A DNA stretch of 64,000 bases from Thermincola carboxydiphila (GTDB lineage: Bacteria > Bacillota > Thermincolia > Thermincolales > UBA2595). A program made the position numbers and the translations under genes. Shown piece by piece: positions 55,506 to 64,000 of this stretch. The notes beneath the pieces are model-generated. The model had not been told where the DNA came from. It did no database searches and saw only the letters and a program-made list of their open reading frames with translations. Position 1 is the first letter of the stretch. Every line of letters begins with the position of its first letter. Where the stretch lies: NCBI GenBank assembly GCA_016841045.1, contig JAENZX010000015.1:1-64000 (forward strand), written 5' to 3'.

Positions 55506-58500
55506 TCATCCAAGCTTTTGATCAACCCCTGTTTCTTCCTGATAGTATTTGTTAGGATAAATAGGCCTATTGATAAGACTAAGGAGTTCGTCTGAAGAGG
55601 CTTCAAAAAAATACTGTTCGAAATTTTTAAACTGCGTGATTTCCTCCTGTCCTTCCAAAAACCTTAAAGATTGCTCCAGATTAATTTTACCTTCGATAGA
55701 TGCCAGGTAAATCTGTCTGTTTCTGCCCATAACTTCCCTATGAAGCAGTCCCAATTCCTCAAAAATACCCACTCCAACAGAAACAAGATTTGGCCTGGCA
55801 AAACGCATTCCCGCTGCTTTAAGGAGTTTTGCAATTTCATCATTTGTTAAAGTTATAGGAGTTGATTTAAAGGACTGTTCTTTTAAAGTGAGATAGAGTT
55901 GAGCTAAAGTATCCCTGTCAGGAGATGATGTCTCAAGAATAAATTGATTTATTCCGGCATCACGTTTAGTGCAGATGAGGTGAATTTCTGCCTCTCTGCC
56001 ATCCCTTCCGCATCTGCCGCACTGTTGGTTAAATTCTGTAAAACTAAAATTCAGGTGATATATAACCACATGCTTTATATCAGGAATATCAATACCTTCG
56101 CCAAAGGCAGAGGTGGAAACAACAGTACAAACTTCACCGTTTCTGAACATCTTCTCAATAGTATTCCTTTGTTCCGTACTAAGGCCGGCATGATAAAAGA
56201 CAATATTATCAGCCAAATGAGCCAGTTCCTCACGAAGCATAGCAGCCAGTTCAACCGTTTGGAGCCTGCTGTTTACATAGATTATTGTCTTAGCCCCACT
56301 GTTTACCACCTGTTTGAGATATCTGTTTTTATCGGGATAATCCCTCCGGTCTATTAACCGAAGATTTTGCCTGATATGCGGGTCTATAACCACTTTATCA
56401 ATGTTAAGGGTATCAATTATCTCGTTGGCCACTTCATCATTGGCAGTGGCAGTCACAGCAAGAGTAACAGGATTTCCAAGGGAAGCAGCGATTTCACCTA
56501 GTCTTTTATATATAGGCCGGTGAGACTGTGTAGAGATACCAATATGGTGGCTTTCGTCCACAACAAATAACCCGGTCTCTATTTTCATGTTCGTTATTTT
56601 CTTTATATGATGGGTGACAAACTCAGGTGTGGTGAGAAGAATGTCAATTTCATTTTTTTCAATAGCTTCAAAAAGGTTAGCCCGTTCCATGTCAGAAATG
56701 GAACCATTTCCCTTAAACACCCTTAATCCAAGCCTTTCCAGACGAACCGACATGTTCTCGAACTGATCGTTAACAAGGGCTCTTAAAGGATATATGATTA
56801 CAGTTAATTGGTTATACCGAAGCGCCTTAAAAGCAGCCATGGTTTGAAATACAGCAGATTTTCCCCGTCCGGTCCCAAATATCGCTAAAGTATTAAATCC
56901 GCCCGCCAGATGCTGAAGAGACTCCTGCTGTTTGGGCCGGTAGGGGTTACCCCCTAAAAAGACCTCTCTTATTCTTTCCATTAGAATTTCATCAGGAAGA
57001 ACTGATAACTCATCTCTCAGGGCACTAAGAGCCTGACGCTGTGCTTTGGAGTTACCTATTAATAATTTTTGAATAACAATGTTAACTCCGTAATTCCTGT
57101 CTTTTCCACCGGTAATCTGTGATACCAAGGCCTGATACTCTTCACCACGTTCAAGCAAAGGAGAAAAATGTTTGGCCAGTTTTGCATTCAGATACCCAAC
57201 CTGAAGACCGGAGCCAGTGATGACTTTCACGGCATTGGGGTCATATTCATTATTAGGCTCACGCAGCAATTTCAATGGTTGACCTTCATACATACTTGAT
57301 ATGATTTCCTGCCGGTTTTCAAATGTAACCCCAACAACCTTGGTGTAAAACTCATCCTTATCTGCAATATTCCTATAAAAATCATCAGCAAGATATGTAA
57401 TAGCATTCCTAAACAGATTTTCAATGAAATGGTCACGCTCCGGTTCATTTAAAACCGGTACTGAGCACGCGGAGGGTTTGATATCCTGGACGTTTAGCTG
57501 TAAAGTAGACCTGCCCTTCCACTCATTTTTCTCTACCGAAAAAACTATATCAAAATCATAGGACTCACTACTTTTAAACAATTCCTGCATGCAGGCAAGG
57601 TTAAAACCAATGGCATCAAATATGCATCTTTTTTCACTCACCCTCATTTTTAAATGAGTTCTGTCAGCTCCTACAGCACGGTGTTCAACAATCGAGGCAT
57701 TCTGGCAAGCAAGCGCGGGGTACGGATTTTCACTTCCAAAAGGGGCCAACATCTGAAGTTGCCTAAAAAAAGAATCATTAATTAGATTAAAATCTACAAT
57801 CGTGTCCACAGACAATTCCGGCAGTAAATCTTCATCTTTAAGATTCGCTTCTGCGTAACTGTTTAATTTGTTCTTTAATTCTTCTATTTTGTCAGAAAAC
57901 AGCGTCAAACCAGCGGCCTGACTGTGTCCTCCATATTTCTGAAGACATGTATCGGCACTTTTTAGCGCTTCATAAATATTAAACGAGGGTATACTTCGAG
58001 CTGATCCTTTTGCAGTATCTCCATCAATGCTGAGAAGGACGACAGGCCTGAAATAATCCTTGACCAATTTTGAAGCAACAATGCCAATGACCCCCAAGTG
58101 CCAGTCCGTGCCAGCCAAAACAATAACCCTTTCCTTAGGGGTAACTCCGCCTTGTTCAATAAGCTTGACAGCTTCAAGATAGATTGAAGCCTCTATTGCC
58201 TGTCTTTCATCATTTAAACGATGAAGCTCTGAAGCAAGAGAGGATGCTTGTTGATAGTTTTCACTCAGAAGAAGTTTAACACCCAGAGCAGCATCCGCAA
58301 TCCGTCCTGCAGCATTTATTTTCGGAGCTACCTGAAATGCGACCTGTCTGGCATCTGGTTCACACCCGCTAAGTCCACACTCATCTATTAATGCCTTAAG
58401 TCCTATGGAATTAGTGTGCGAAATTGACTTAAGTCCATTTTTGACCAGTATACGGTTCTCACCTTTTAAGGGGACTATGTCAGCAATGGTACCCAAACAA

Positions 58501-59177
58501 GCCAGCTCAAGCATATCTTCAGGCCATGTAATACATTTAGTATCCAGCAGAGCCTGTCCAAGCTTAAATGCCACTCCAGCACCGGCCAGATCTTTAAAAG
58601 GGTACTGGCAATCTTTTTGCTTCGGATTTATTACTGCTGCCGCGTCAGGAATTTCGTCCGGAGGTTCATGGTGATCAGTGATAATTATATTAATACCAAG
58701 TTCCCCGGCATAGGCAACCTCATCCCGGGCAGAAATCCCGCTATCAACTGTAATTATCAGGGAAACACCATCAGAATAGGCCCGTTTGATAGCGCCCATG
58801 TTTAATCCATAGCCCTCAGTCAATCTTCCTGGAATATAGTAATCAACATTACCTCCCATGGCCTTAAGTACGCGCATCATTATTGTGGTGCTGGTTATCC
58901 CGTCAACATCGTAATCGCCGAAAACCCGGATTTTCTCTCCTGAATTCACAGCCTGTATTATTCTATTAACTGCATCACTCATATCCTTCATTAATAATGG
59001 ATTGTGAAGTAATTGCATATCAGGGTTCAGGAATGCCTTTGCCTGCTCAATGGTTGTAATACCCCGATTAATTAAAACCTGGGCAACCACTTTCGATATG
59101 CCCAGTTTCAGAGAAAATATCTCCTGCAAAGCAGTGTTTGGTTTAGCCAGACTCCATCTTCTTGTATGTCGGGTCAT
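55506..59177 (-). CDS. recJ: RecJ-HIRAN-RecQ fusion protein
   Basis: A 1223-residue protein, about twice normal RecJ length, with no break. Residues about 1-560 are RecJ: DHH phosphoesterase blocks FGDYDVDGITSTTIM (86-100), TVDSGISA, ITDHHEPPDE, and DHHA1 with KYGGHSQAAGLTL. Residues about 611-706 match a HIRAN domain (KVVGVTFENRQE, REPNNEYDPNAVKV, VGYLNAKLA). Residues about 735-1080 form a superfamily 2 helicase of RecQ type: Walker A GTGRGKS (about 767), VVDESHH (about 877), TAVTATA-like LAVTATAND, and QQCGRCGRDGR (about 1054). It combines a 5'-3' ssDNA exonuclease with the helicase that normally feeds it. Gene lies between relA and secF. Confidence 0.93.
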   Translation of the reverse strand: MTRHTRRWSLAKPNTALQEIFSLKLGISKVVAQVLINRGITTIEQAKAFLNPDMQLLHNPLLMKDMSDAVNRIIQAVNSGEKIRVFGDYDVDGITSTTIMMRVLKAMGGNVDYYIPGRLTEGYGLNMGAIKRAYSDGVSLIITVDSGISARDEVAYAGELGINIIITDHHEPPDEIPDAAAVINPKQKDCQYPFKDLAGAGVAFKLGQALLDTKCITWPEDMLELACLGTIADIVPLKGENRILVKNGLKSISHTNSIGLKALIDECGLSGCEPDARQVAFQVAPKINAAGRIADAALGVKLLLSENYQQASSLASELHRLNDERQAIEASIYLEAVKLIEQGGVTPKERVIVLAGTDWHLGVIGIVASKLVKDYFRPVVLLSIDGDTAKGSARSIPSFNIYEALKSADTCLQKYGGHSQAAGLTLFSDKIEELKNKLNSYAEANLKDEDLLPELSVDTIVDFNLINDSFFRQLQMLAPFGSENPYPALACQNASIVEHRAVGADRTHLKMRVSEKRCIFDAIGFNLACMQELFKSSESYDFDIVFSVEKNEWKGRSTLQLNVQDIKPSACSVPVLNEPERDHFIENLFRNAITYLADDFYRNIADKDEFYTKVVGVTFENRQEIISSMYEGQPLKLLREPNNEYDPNAVKVITGSGLQVGYLNAKLAKHFSPLLERGEEYQALVSQITGGKDRNYGVNIVIQKLLIGNSKAQRQALSALRDELSVLPDEILMERIREVFLGGNPYRPKQQESLQHLAGGFNTLAIFGTGRGKSAVFQTMAAFKALRYNQLTVIIYPLRALVNDQFENMSVRLERLGLRVFKGNGSISDMERANLFEAIEKNEIDILLTTPEFVTHHIKKITNMKIETGLFVVDESHHIGISTQSHRPIYKRLGEIAASLGNPVTLAVTATANDEVANEIIDTLNIDKVVIDPHIRQNLRLIDRRDYPDKNRYLKQVVNSGAKTIIYVNSRLQTVELAAMLREELAHLADNIVFYHAGLSTEQRNTIEKMFRNGEVCTVVSTSAFGEGIDIPDIKHVVIYHLNFSFTEFNQQCGRCGRDGREAEIHLICTKRDAGINQFILETSSPDRDTLAQLYLTLKEQSFKSTPITLTNDEIAKLLKAAGMRFARPNLVSVGVGIFEELGLLHREVMGRNRQIYLASIEGKINLEQSLRFLEGQEEITQFKNFEQYFFEASSDELLSLINRPIYPNKYYQEETGVDQKLG

Positions 59178-59305
59178 TTTGCCTCCATTTATAACCAGTG
59201 TTTAATCATCTTTAATTATAAACATTATCGCTGAATGTATCAACTTGAATATATCATTCAACAAAAAGTCCTGGAGGAGGTAACCCGTCATTTTACAAAA
59301 AACAT

Positions 59306-59755
59306 TTAAAATATCATATAAGACACAATACCCGAAAATATTAACCCATACATTACCTTTAATACACCTGCAGCAAAGCTCTTGACTATTGGCATTACAC
59401 CGATAGAAACAGGCTCCGTTATAAGTCTGCCTATAAGCCCCCACCAGGTAAAAAAACCCAGCAGAGCACCCGTAAACAAGCTGGCCAGAAGTACCGTGGC
59501 AAAACCCGTAATACCGGCTCCCGTAAAAGCAAGGTTAGCCTGGCGGTATTTGTTGCTGTACCAAAAGAAAATGTTTTGAAAAAGCAGGTGTATAACAGTC
59601 AGTATTATTAGACCTGTGACAGATAAAAATACAAACCCTTCATAATATCCGTATATCCACAGACAAGCAAGGGGCAGGAAAATTCCTACAGAGTTTTTCC
59701 ATGTGGAAATGAGTGTTGATGAAATAAGTATTAAGACGACAACCACTTTTAACAT
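59306..59755 (-). CDS. Membrane protein, 149 aa
   Basis: An integral membrane protein with four hydrophobic segments (about 3-35, 40-65, 80-105, 125-148) and no catalytic motif. The family is not recognised; similar small proteins accompany secF-recJ in Peptococcaceae. The start could be ATG 59755 or TTG 59758, both reached from GAGGTG. It is on the minus strand, downstream of secF with a terminator in between. Confidence 0.6.
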   Translation of the reverse strand: MLKVVVVLILISSTLISTWKNSVGIFLPLACLWIYGYYEGFVFLSVTGLIILTVIHLLFQNIFFWYSNKYRQANLAFTGAGITGFATVLLASLFTGALLGFFTWWGLIGRLITEPVSIGVMPIVKSFAAGVLKVMYGLIFSGIVSYMIF

Positions 59756-59863
59756 CAAGAAAGCATCACCTCGTGCCAATATATACCTATAATCTCCGCC
59801 GGTTTAACTTCCTATACTTTTCTAACAAGCAAAGTCTTCTCCCAACTATCTGTGCATAAAGAA

Positions 59864-59887
59864 ACCCCGCACTACAAAATGCGGGGA
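59864..59887 (-). terminator. Terminator of secF
   Basis: ACCCCGC-ACTACAAAAT-GCGGGG stem followed by T3-C-T3 sequence. Confidence 0.85.
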
Positions 59888-59916
59888 TTCACACCTAAAA
59901 CTTGCTATATTTTGGA

Positions 59917-60804
59917 CTATGCATGCAGTCTTCCCTTTTCCATATTTTTTAACACAAACCACATAGGGCTAGCATTAAATATTGAGGAATAAGCACCACT
60001 AACTACACCTATAAGCATTGCCAGGGTGAACAGCTTGATTGTTGATCCACCCAGGACCAGCAAAGCAACAAGTATAATTACCACTGTTAAAACTGTGTTT
60101 ATGGACCGTGTCATAGTCTGCATAATGCTGTTATTAACCAGTTCTTCAAGATCTTGTCCTTTTTTGCGTCTGTTGAGATTCTCCCTAATACGGTCAAAAA
60201 TAACAATTGTATCATTGATGGAGTAACCGATGATTGTCAATATAGCTGCCACAAAGGCACTGTCAATTTCCCACCAGAATAACGAAAACAAACCAAGTAC
60301 CACAAATACATCATGCAACAGTGCAACAATAGCCGCAATTCCAAACTTAAATTCAAATCTGAAGGTTATGTAAATAACCATCAGGACTGAAGCGATTAGC
60401 AGGGCCAGAAGGGCATTAGTAGTTAGTTCCTTTCCAATTACAGGACCTACTTTATTAACGTTCAGCTTGTCCTTATTAATAGGAGCAGCCTTTTCAGATA
60501 ATGCAGCAAAAAGGTCAGCCTGTTCCTTATCATTTAGTACCGGCGTCCTTATAATCGCACCACGGTTTCCGGACATCTGAATAACACTCTTTTCAAGTTT
60601 AACCGCTTTCAGCGCTTCACGAATCTGATTGACTGAGACATCACTTTTAAATTCAATATTAAACAGGTTTCCCCCTGTAAAATCTATACCCAGATTTAAC
60701 GGACTTCCAGTAGTTGTCCACCGGTACATCATTGTTATAAGACCCGGGATAATTATCAGCAGTGAAATAGCGAACCATATTTTACGTCTTCCGATAATAT
60801 TCAA
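59917..60804 (-). CDS. secF: Protein translocase subunit SecF
   Basis: A 295-residue Sec accessory membrane protein with six helices and one large periplasmic domain (about 35-125). Family motifs [25 protein letters not shown]-type ([13 protein letters not shown]), [23 protein letters not shown] and the C-terminal [25 protein letters not shown] are present. Twelve bases after secD, TTG start after GGAGGT. Works with SecD to complete export using the proton gradient. Confidence 0.96.
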   Translation of the reverse strand: [295 protein letters not shown]

Positions 60805-60816
60805 TTCCGGTACCTC

Positions 60817-62058
60817 CTATGCCCCGTATAAGGCTTTGTTTTTTGCTCCGCTGTCAATAAGTAATTTAAGCAGCCACCTGGAGAGGGTAATTGCCGTAAA
60901 CATACTTGTCAGGATACCGATACTTAATGTAAGAGCAAATCCTCTTATTGCACCGGTCCCAAAATAGTAAAGGATAGCAGCCGCAATCAGTGTAGTAACA
61001 TTGGAGTCAAATATCGTCCAGAAAGCCCTTGAGAATCCAGCTTCCAAAGCCTTACGCATGGAATTACCCTCTCTTATTTCCTCCTTTAGCCGTTCAAAAA
61101 TAATTATGTTTGCATCAACTGCCATACCTATTGATAGGAGAAATCCTGCTATACCTGGAAGGGTAAGAGTAGCATGAAGGGCTGCCATGATGCCAAGAAC
61201 TATAAGCATATAAGCCGCCAGGGCAATGTTTGCCATCAGTCCCGGAAGTCTATAATAAGCTATCATAAATACTAAAATTGCTGCAATACCGGCAATACCG
61301 GCCTTTTGGGATTTTGCCAGTGAATCGGCACCCAGTGTAGGACCAACTGTCTGAACAGCTGCCTTTTCCAGTTTTACAGGAAGTGCACCTGAACGAAGCA
61401 GTATTGCAGTATTGTTGGCATCAACCAGATCCTTATAACCGCCGCTGATTTGGGCATCCCCAGTTGTAATAGCACTGCGAACTGTAGGATTGGTTAATAA
61501 ATCTTCGTCGAGGTAAATAGCTATTCGCCTCTTAGGGTCATTTGGGTCAGGGTACTTGTTAACAAGCTCAGTAGTAATAGCCCCAAATTTTCTGGCACCT
61601 TCGGCGTTAAATTTCAGTGAAACATAAGGTTCGTTAGAATTAGGATCTACCGCAGCCTGCGCATCCTTGAGGTCTTCACCCTTAACGACAACTCTGCCAT
61701 CAGCAGTAACAAACTTTAGCATTGCTGTTTTATCAATGGTCGCAATAGCTGATTCAGCGTCTTTTACGCCTGCAAGTTCAACAATTAATCTGCGGTTGCC
61801 TTCCTTCTGAATGATAGGCTCCTTTACTCCGAGACCATTAACACGATTCTCGATAACAGCTTTTACCCGATCGATAGAGTCAGGCTTTACCGGTGCCTCA
61901 GGGGTATCTACAGCTTCTAATACAACATGAACTCCACCCTGTAGATCTAGTCCAAGGTTGATATTATTCTGAATTAGCTTATTCTTAACTATTAAAAAAC
62001 CACCAACTCCAAGCACCAAAATTATTGTCAAAAGAATGGCGAGACTTTTGCCCCTCAT
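60817..62058 (-). CDS. secD: Protein translocase subunit SecD
   Basis: A 413-residue SecD with an N-terminal helix (6-26), the P1 region starting LGLDLQGGVHVVLEA, and the C-terminal six-helix part with SIGMAVDANIIIFERLKEEIREG and GTGAIRGFALTLSIGILTSMFTAI. First gene of the secD-secF pair. Length is normal for the short Firmicute form. Confidence 0.96.
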   Translation of the reverse strand: MRGKSLAILLTIILVLGVGGFLIVKNKLIQNNINLGLDLQGGVHVVLEAVDTPEAPVKPDSIDRVKAVIENRVNGLGVKEPIIQKEGNRRLIVELAGVKDAESAIATIDKTAMLKFVTADGRVVVKGEDLKDAQAAVDPNSNEPYVSLKFNAEGARKFGAITTELVNKYPDPNDPKRRIAIYLDEDLLTNPTVRSAITTGDAQISGGYKDLVDANNTAILLRSGALPVKLEKAAVQTVGPTLGADSLAKSQKAGIAGIAAILVFMIAYYRLPGLMANIALAAYMLIVLGIMAALHATLTLPGIAGFLLSIGMAVDANIIIFERLKEEIREGNSMRKALEAGFSRAFWTIFDSNVTTLIAAAILYYFGTGAIRGFALTLSIGILTSMFTAITLSRWLLKLLIDSGAKNKALYGA

Positions 62059-62208
62059 TATGTACTATTCCCCCCCTAAATTTTGATCCGAGGCGTAAAA
62101 TCGGTACCTGCCCTCCCAATTTCACACGATTCAATTATATAACCTGCCAATACCGTTGTCAATCGACATAAATGGTTTAACGAATGAATGGCTAAATGCT
62201 TGAAAGGC

Positions 62209-62868
62209 TTAGATAAGTTTAGCTCCATTTATCTCCAGTGCAAAGTGACTCTTCAGAGCATCGGCAGCTCTTCGGCAAAGTACCATCCGGCTCAAAAATA
62301 TTTCAAAATACTCCATAACGGGACAAATCTCAATGTCAATGGTAAGTTCCATACTTATTGTACGAGTCTCTCCATCTACCCTTAAATATGAGTGTTCAAC
62401 AGCATAATTGACACGATCATGAATATCAAAGGTGGCAAAATCCTGGTTTCTCACTCTTGAACGGTGTACATCAGACTTATCTGCCAAAATCAGTGCCGCA
62501 GCGACGCTGTTAACAGGCTGTCCATATTCTTCCTCGTGGTTTCCTATAGCGGCGATTACAGTGGCAATATCTTCTGCAGGCATACCCATCTTAGACAGGA
62601 AGTGAAAAGCAAGAGTTGCTCCTGACTGCCCGTGGTCATAACGCGATATAACGTTTCCAATATCGTGCATATATCCCGCTATTGAAGCCAACTCAATATC
62701 ACGTTGAGGGTAATTCAGTCGTTCAAGAATATTTCGAGCAATCCTGGAAATAAGATTAATATGTCTGTACCCGTGTTCTGTAAATCCCATAACGCCCAGG
62801 TATTCATTGCCCTTTCTGATACATGTGTCAATAAACGGGTCTTTTTTTATATCTTCTAATGTAATCAT
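62209..62868 (-). CDS. HD domain phosphohydrolase
   Basis: A 219-residue HD-domain protein. The metal residues are in GYRHINLISRIARN, AGYMHDIGNVISRYDH and IGNHEEEYGQ. Such proteins hydrolyse nucleotides or nucleotide derivatives; the substrate is unknown. In Desulfotomaculum-like genomes it separates yajC from secD, so the position appears conserved. Confidence 0.85.
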   Translation of the reverse strand: MITLEDIKKDPFIDTCIRKGNEYLGVMGFTEHGYRHINLISRIARNILERLNYPQRDIELASIAGYMHDIGNVISRYDHGQSGATLAFHFLSKMGMPAEDIATVIAAIGNHEEEYGQPVNSVAAALILADKSDVHRSRVRNQDFATFDIHDRVNYAVEHSYLRVDGETRTISMELTIDIEICPVMEYFEIFLSRMVLCRRAADALKSHFALEINGAKLI

Positions 62869-62952
62869 TTTAATACCCCCATGTAAGCCAAAATCACCAC
62901 TGTTATCAAATATCTCTTTTTAATATGTATTTGCGTGATGACCTCTCTACAC

Positions 62953-63222
62953 CTATTTTTTCTCTTCTTTATTGATGTAGGCCACAGCAGATTTTAGAAC
63001 CTCTAAATCTACATTATCGGCAACATTGAGAATAATTGTGTTATCTTTAACTTTAACTACCTTTCCAAGCATCCCGCCAATGGTGGTTACACTAACATTT
63101 GGCTTAAGTTCATTAATAGTATCTTGATGCTGCTTCTGTCTTTGCTTCTGAGGACGTAAAATTATGAAGTAAAAGATGGCTATCATTGCGACGATGTAAA
63201 GTATGCCTCCGTATTTTTCCAT
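62953..63222 (-). CDS. yajC: Preprotein translocase subunit YajC
   Basis: An 89-residue single-helix membrane protein. Helix 8-24 (LYIVAMIAIFYFIILRP) with the family motif ILRPQKQRQKQHQ and the SH3-like tail VTTIGGMLGKVVKVKDNTIILNVAD. Associates with SecDF. Lies between tgt and the HD gene. Confidence 0.95.
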   Translation of the reverse strand: MEKYGGILYIVAMIAIFYFIILRPQKQRQKQHQDTINELKPNVSVTTIGGMLGKVVKVKDNTIILNVADNVDLEVLKSAVAYINKEEKK

Positions 63223-63312
63223 ATGTTATCCTCCTCTACTATAAAATTATTTGTTCCTTATCAATACTTCAAATATTAACAGGCGTTTAGCTATCGTATA
63301 AAACGTCAGCTT

Positions 63313-64000
<688 letters not shown>

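Noticed and set aside
59202-59444. A Cys-containing 80-codon minus-strand ORF after the 149-residue membrane protein gene
   Set aside because: It overlaps that gene in another frame and lacks a ribosome site.

Overview
The window looks like chromosome from a spore-forming, strictly anaerobic member of the Firmicutes (class Clostridia), possibly Peptococcaceae-like. Evidence: AT-rich leaders with strong GGAGG ribosome sites, frequent TTG/GTG starts, T-box leaders, spoVG, a 6S RNA between aspS and tcdA, and a gene order that follows the Bacillus/Clostridia block tgt-yajC-secDF-recJ-relA-dtd-hisS-aspS-tcdA-rarA ... rrf2-iscS-mnmA ... alaS-ireB-ruvX-yrzB-mltG-O-methyltransferase-U32. Species cannot be fixed from the sequence alone. 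Nearly all genes are on the minus strand, so the window reads right to left.

Layout. 0-2.5 kb: an unknown gene, a tyrosine recombinase and a coiled-coil repeat protein behind a palindromic operator. 2.5-17.9 kb: conserved housekeeping block (U32 protein, O-methyltransferase, MltG, P-loop GTPase, VanW protein, DUF1292, RuvX, aldo/keto reductase, IreB, glycosyltransferase, AlaS with Ala T-box, AI-2E transporter, small envelope genes). 18-22.6 kb: ArsP_2-type metal permease, then mnmA, iscU, iscS, iscR. 22.8-34.4 kb: an accessory arsenic/thiol cluster inserted between the rrf2 and rarA genes, which are neighbours in the Bacillus order. 34.9-39 kb: MFS transporter, thymidylate-kinase-like gene, a LexA-box promoter ahead of a 33-residue ORF and spoVG, nhaA with a structured leader. 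39-64 kb: rarA, trxA, csoR, tcdA, 6S RNA, aspS, hisS (T-box), an MCP, hemZ, deacetylase, Nudix, dtd, relA, an unusual RecJ-HIRAN-RecQ fusion, secF, secD, HD protein, yajC and the 3' part of tgt.

The main discovery is in 23.3-34.4 kb. Several genes here appear broken by a single in-frame TGA, but each TGA lies exactly where the family has a redox cysteine, the reading frame and homology continue past it, and a short hairpin suited to a bacterial SECIS element follows in the mRNA. I therefore read the cluster as selenoprotein-rich: a thioredoxin-like protein with a UxxC site, a YraQ/DUF318-type permease with U-S-C in its first conserved cysteine motif, a SelW/Rdx-DUF2703 fusion with CxxU, and a zinc-ribbon/DUF5714/AhpD-like protein with two and perhaps three Sec. 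Two DUF2703 proteins may also end in a C-terminal Cys-Sec pair, matched by Cys-Cys in a shorter paralog. These genes sit with ACR3, two ArsR repressors carrying CVC motifs, CcdA, a CxxC mini-glutaredoxin, a DGC zinc-binding protein and SigZ. The whole resembles a thiol/selenol relay tied to arsenic (or a related thiophilic metalloid) export. The Sec machinery genes (selA, selB, selC, selD) are not in the window and must lie elsewhere if this reading is right.
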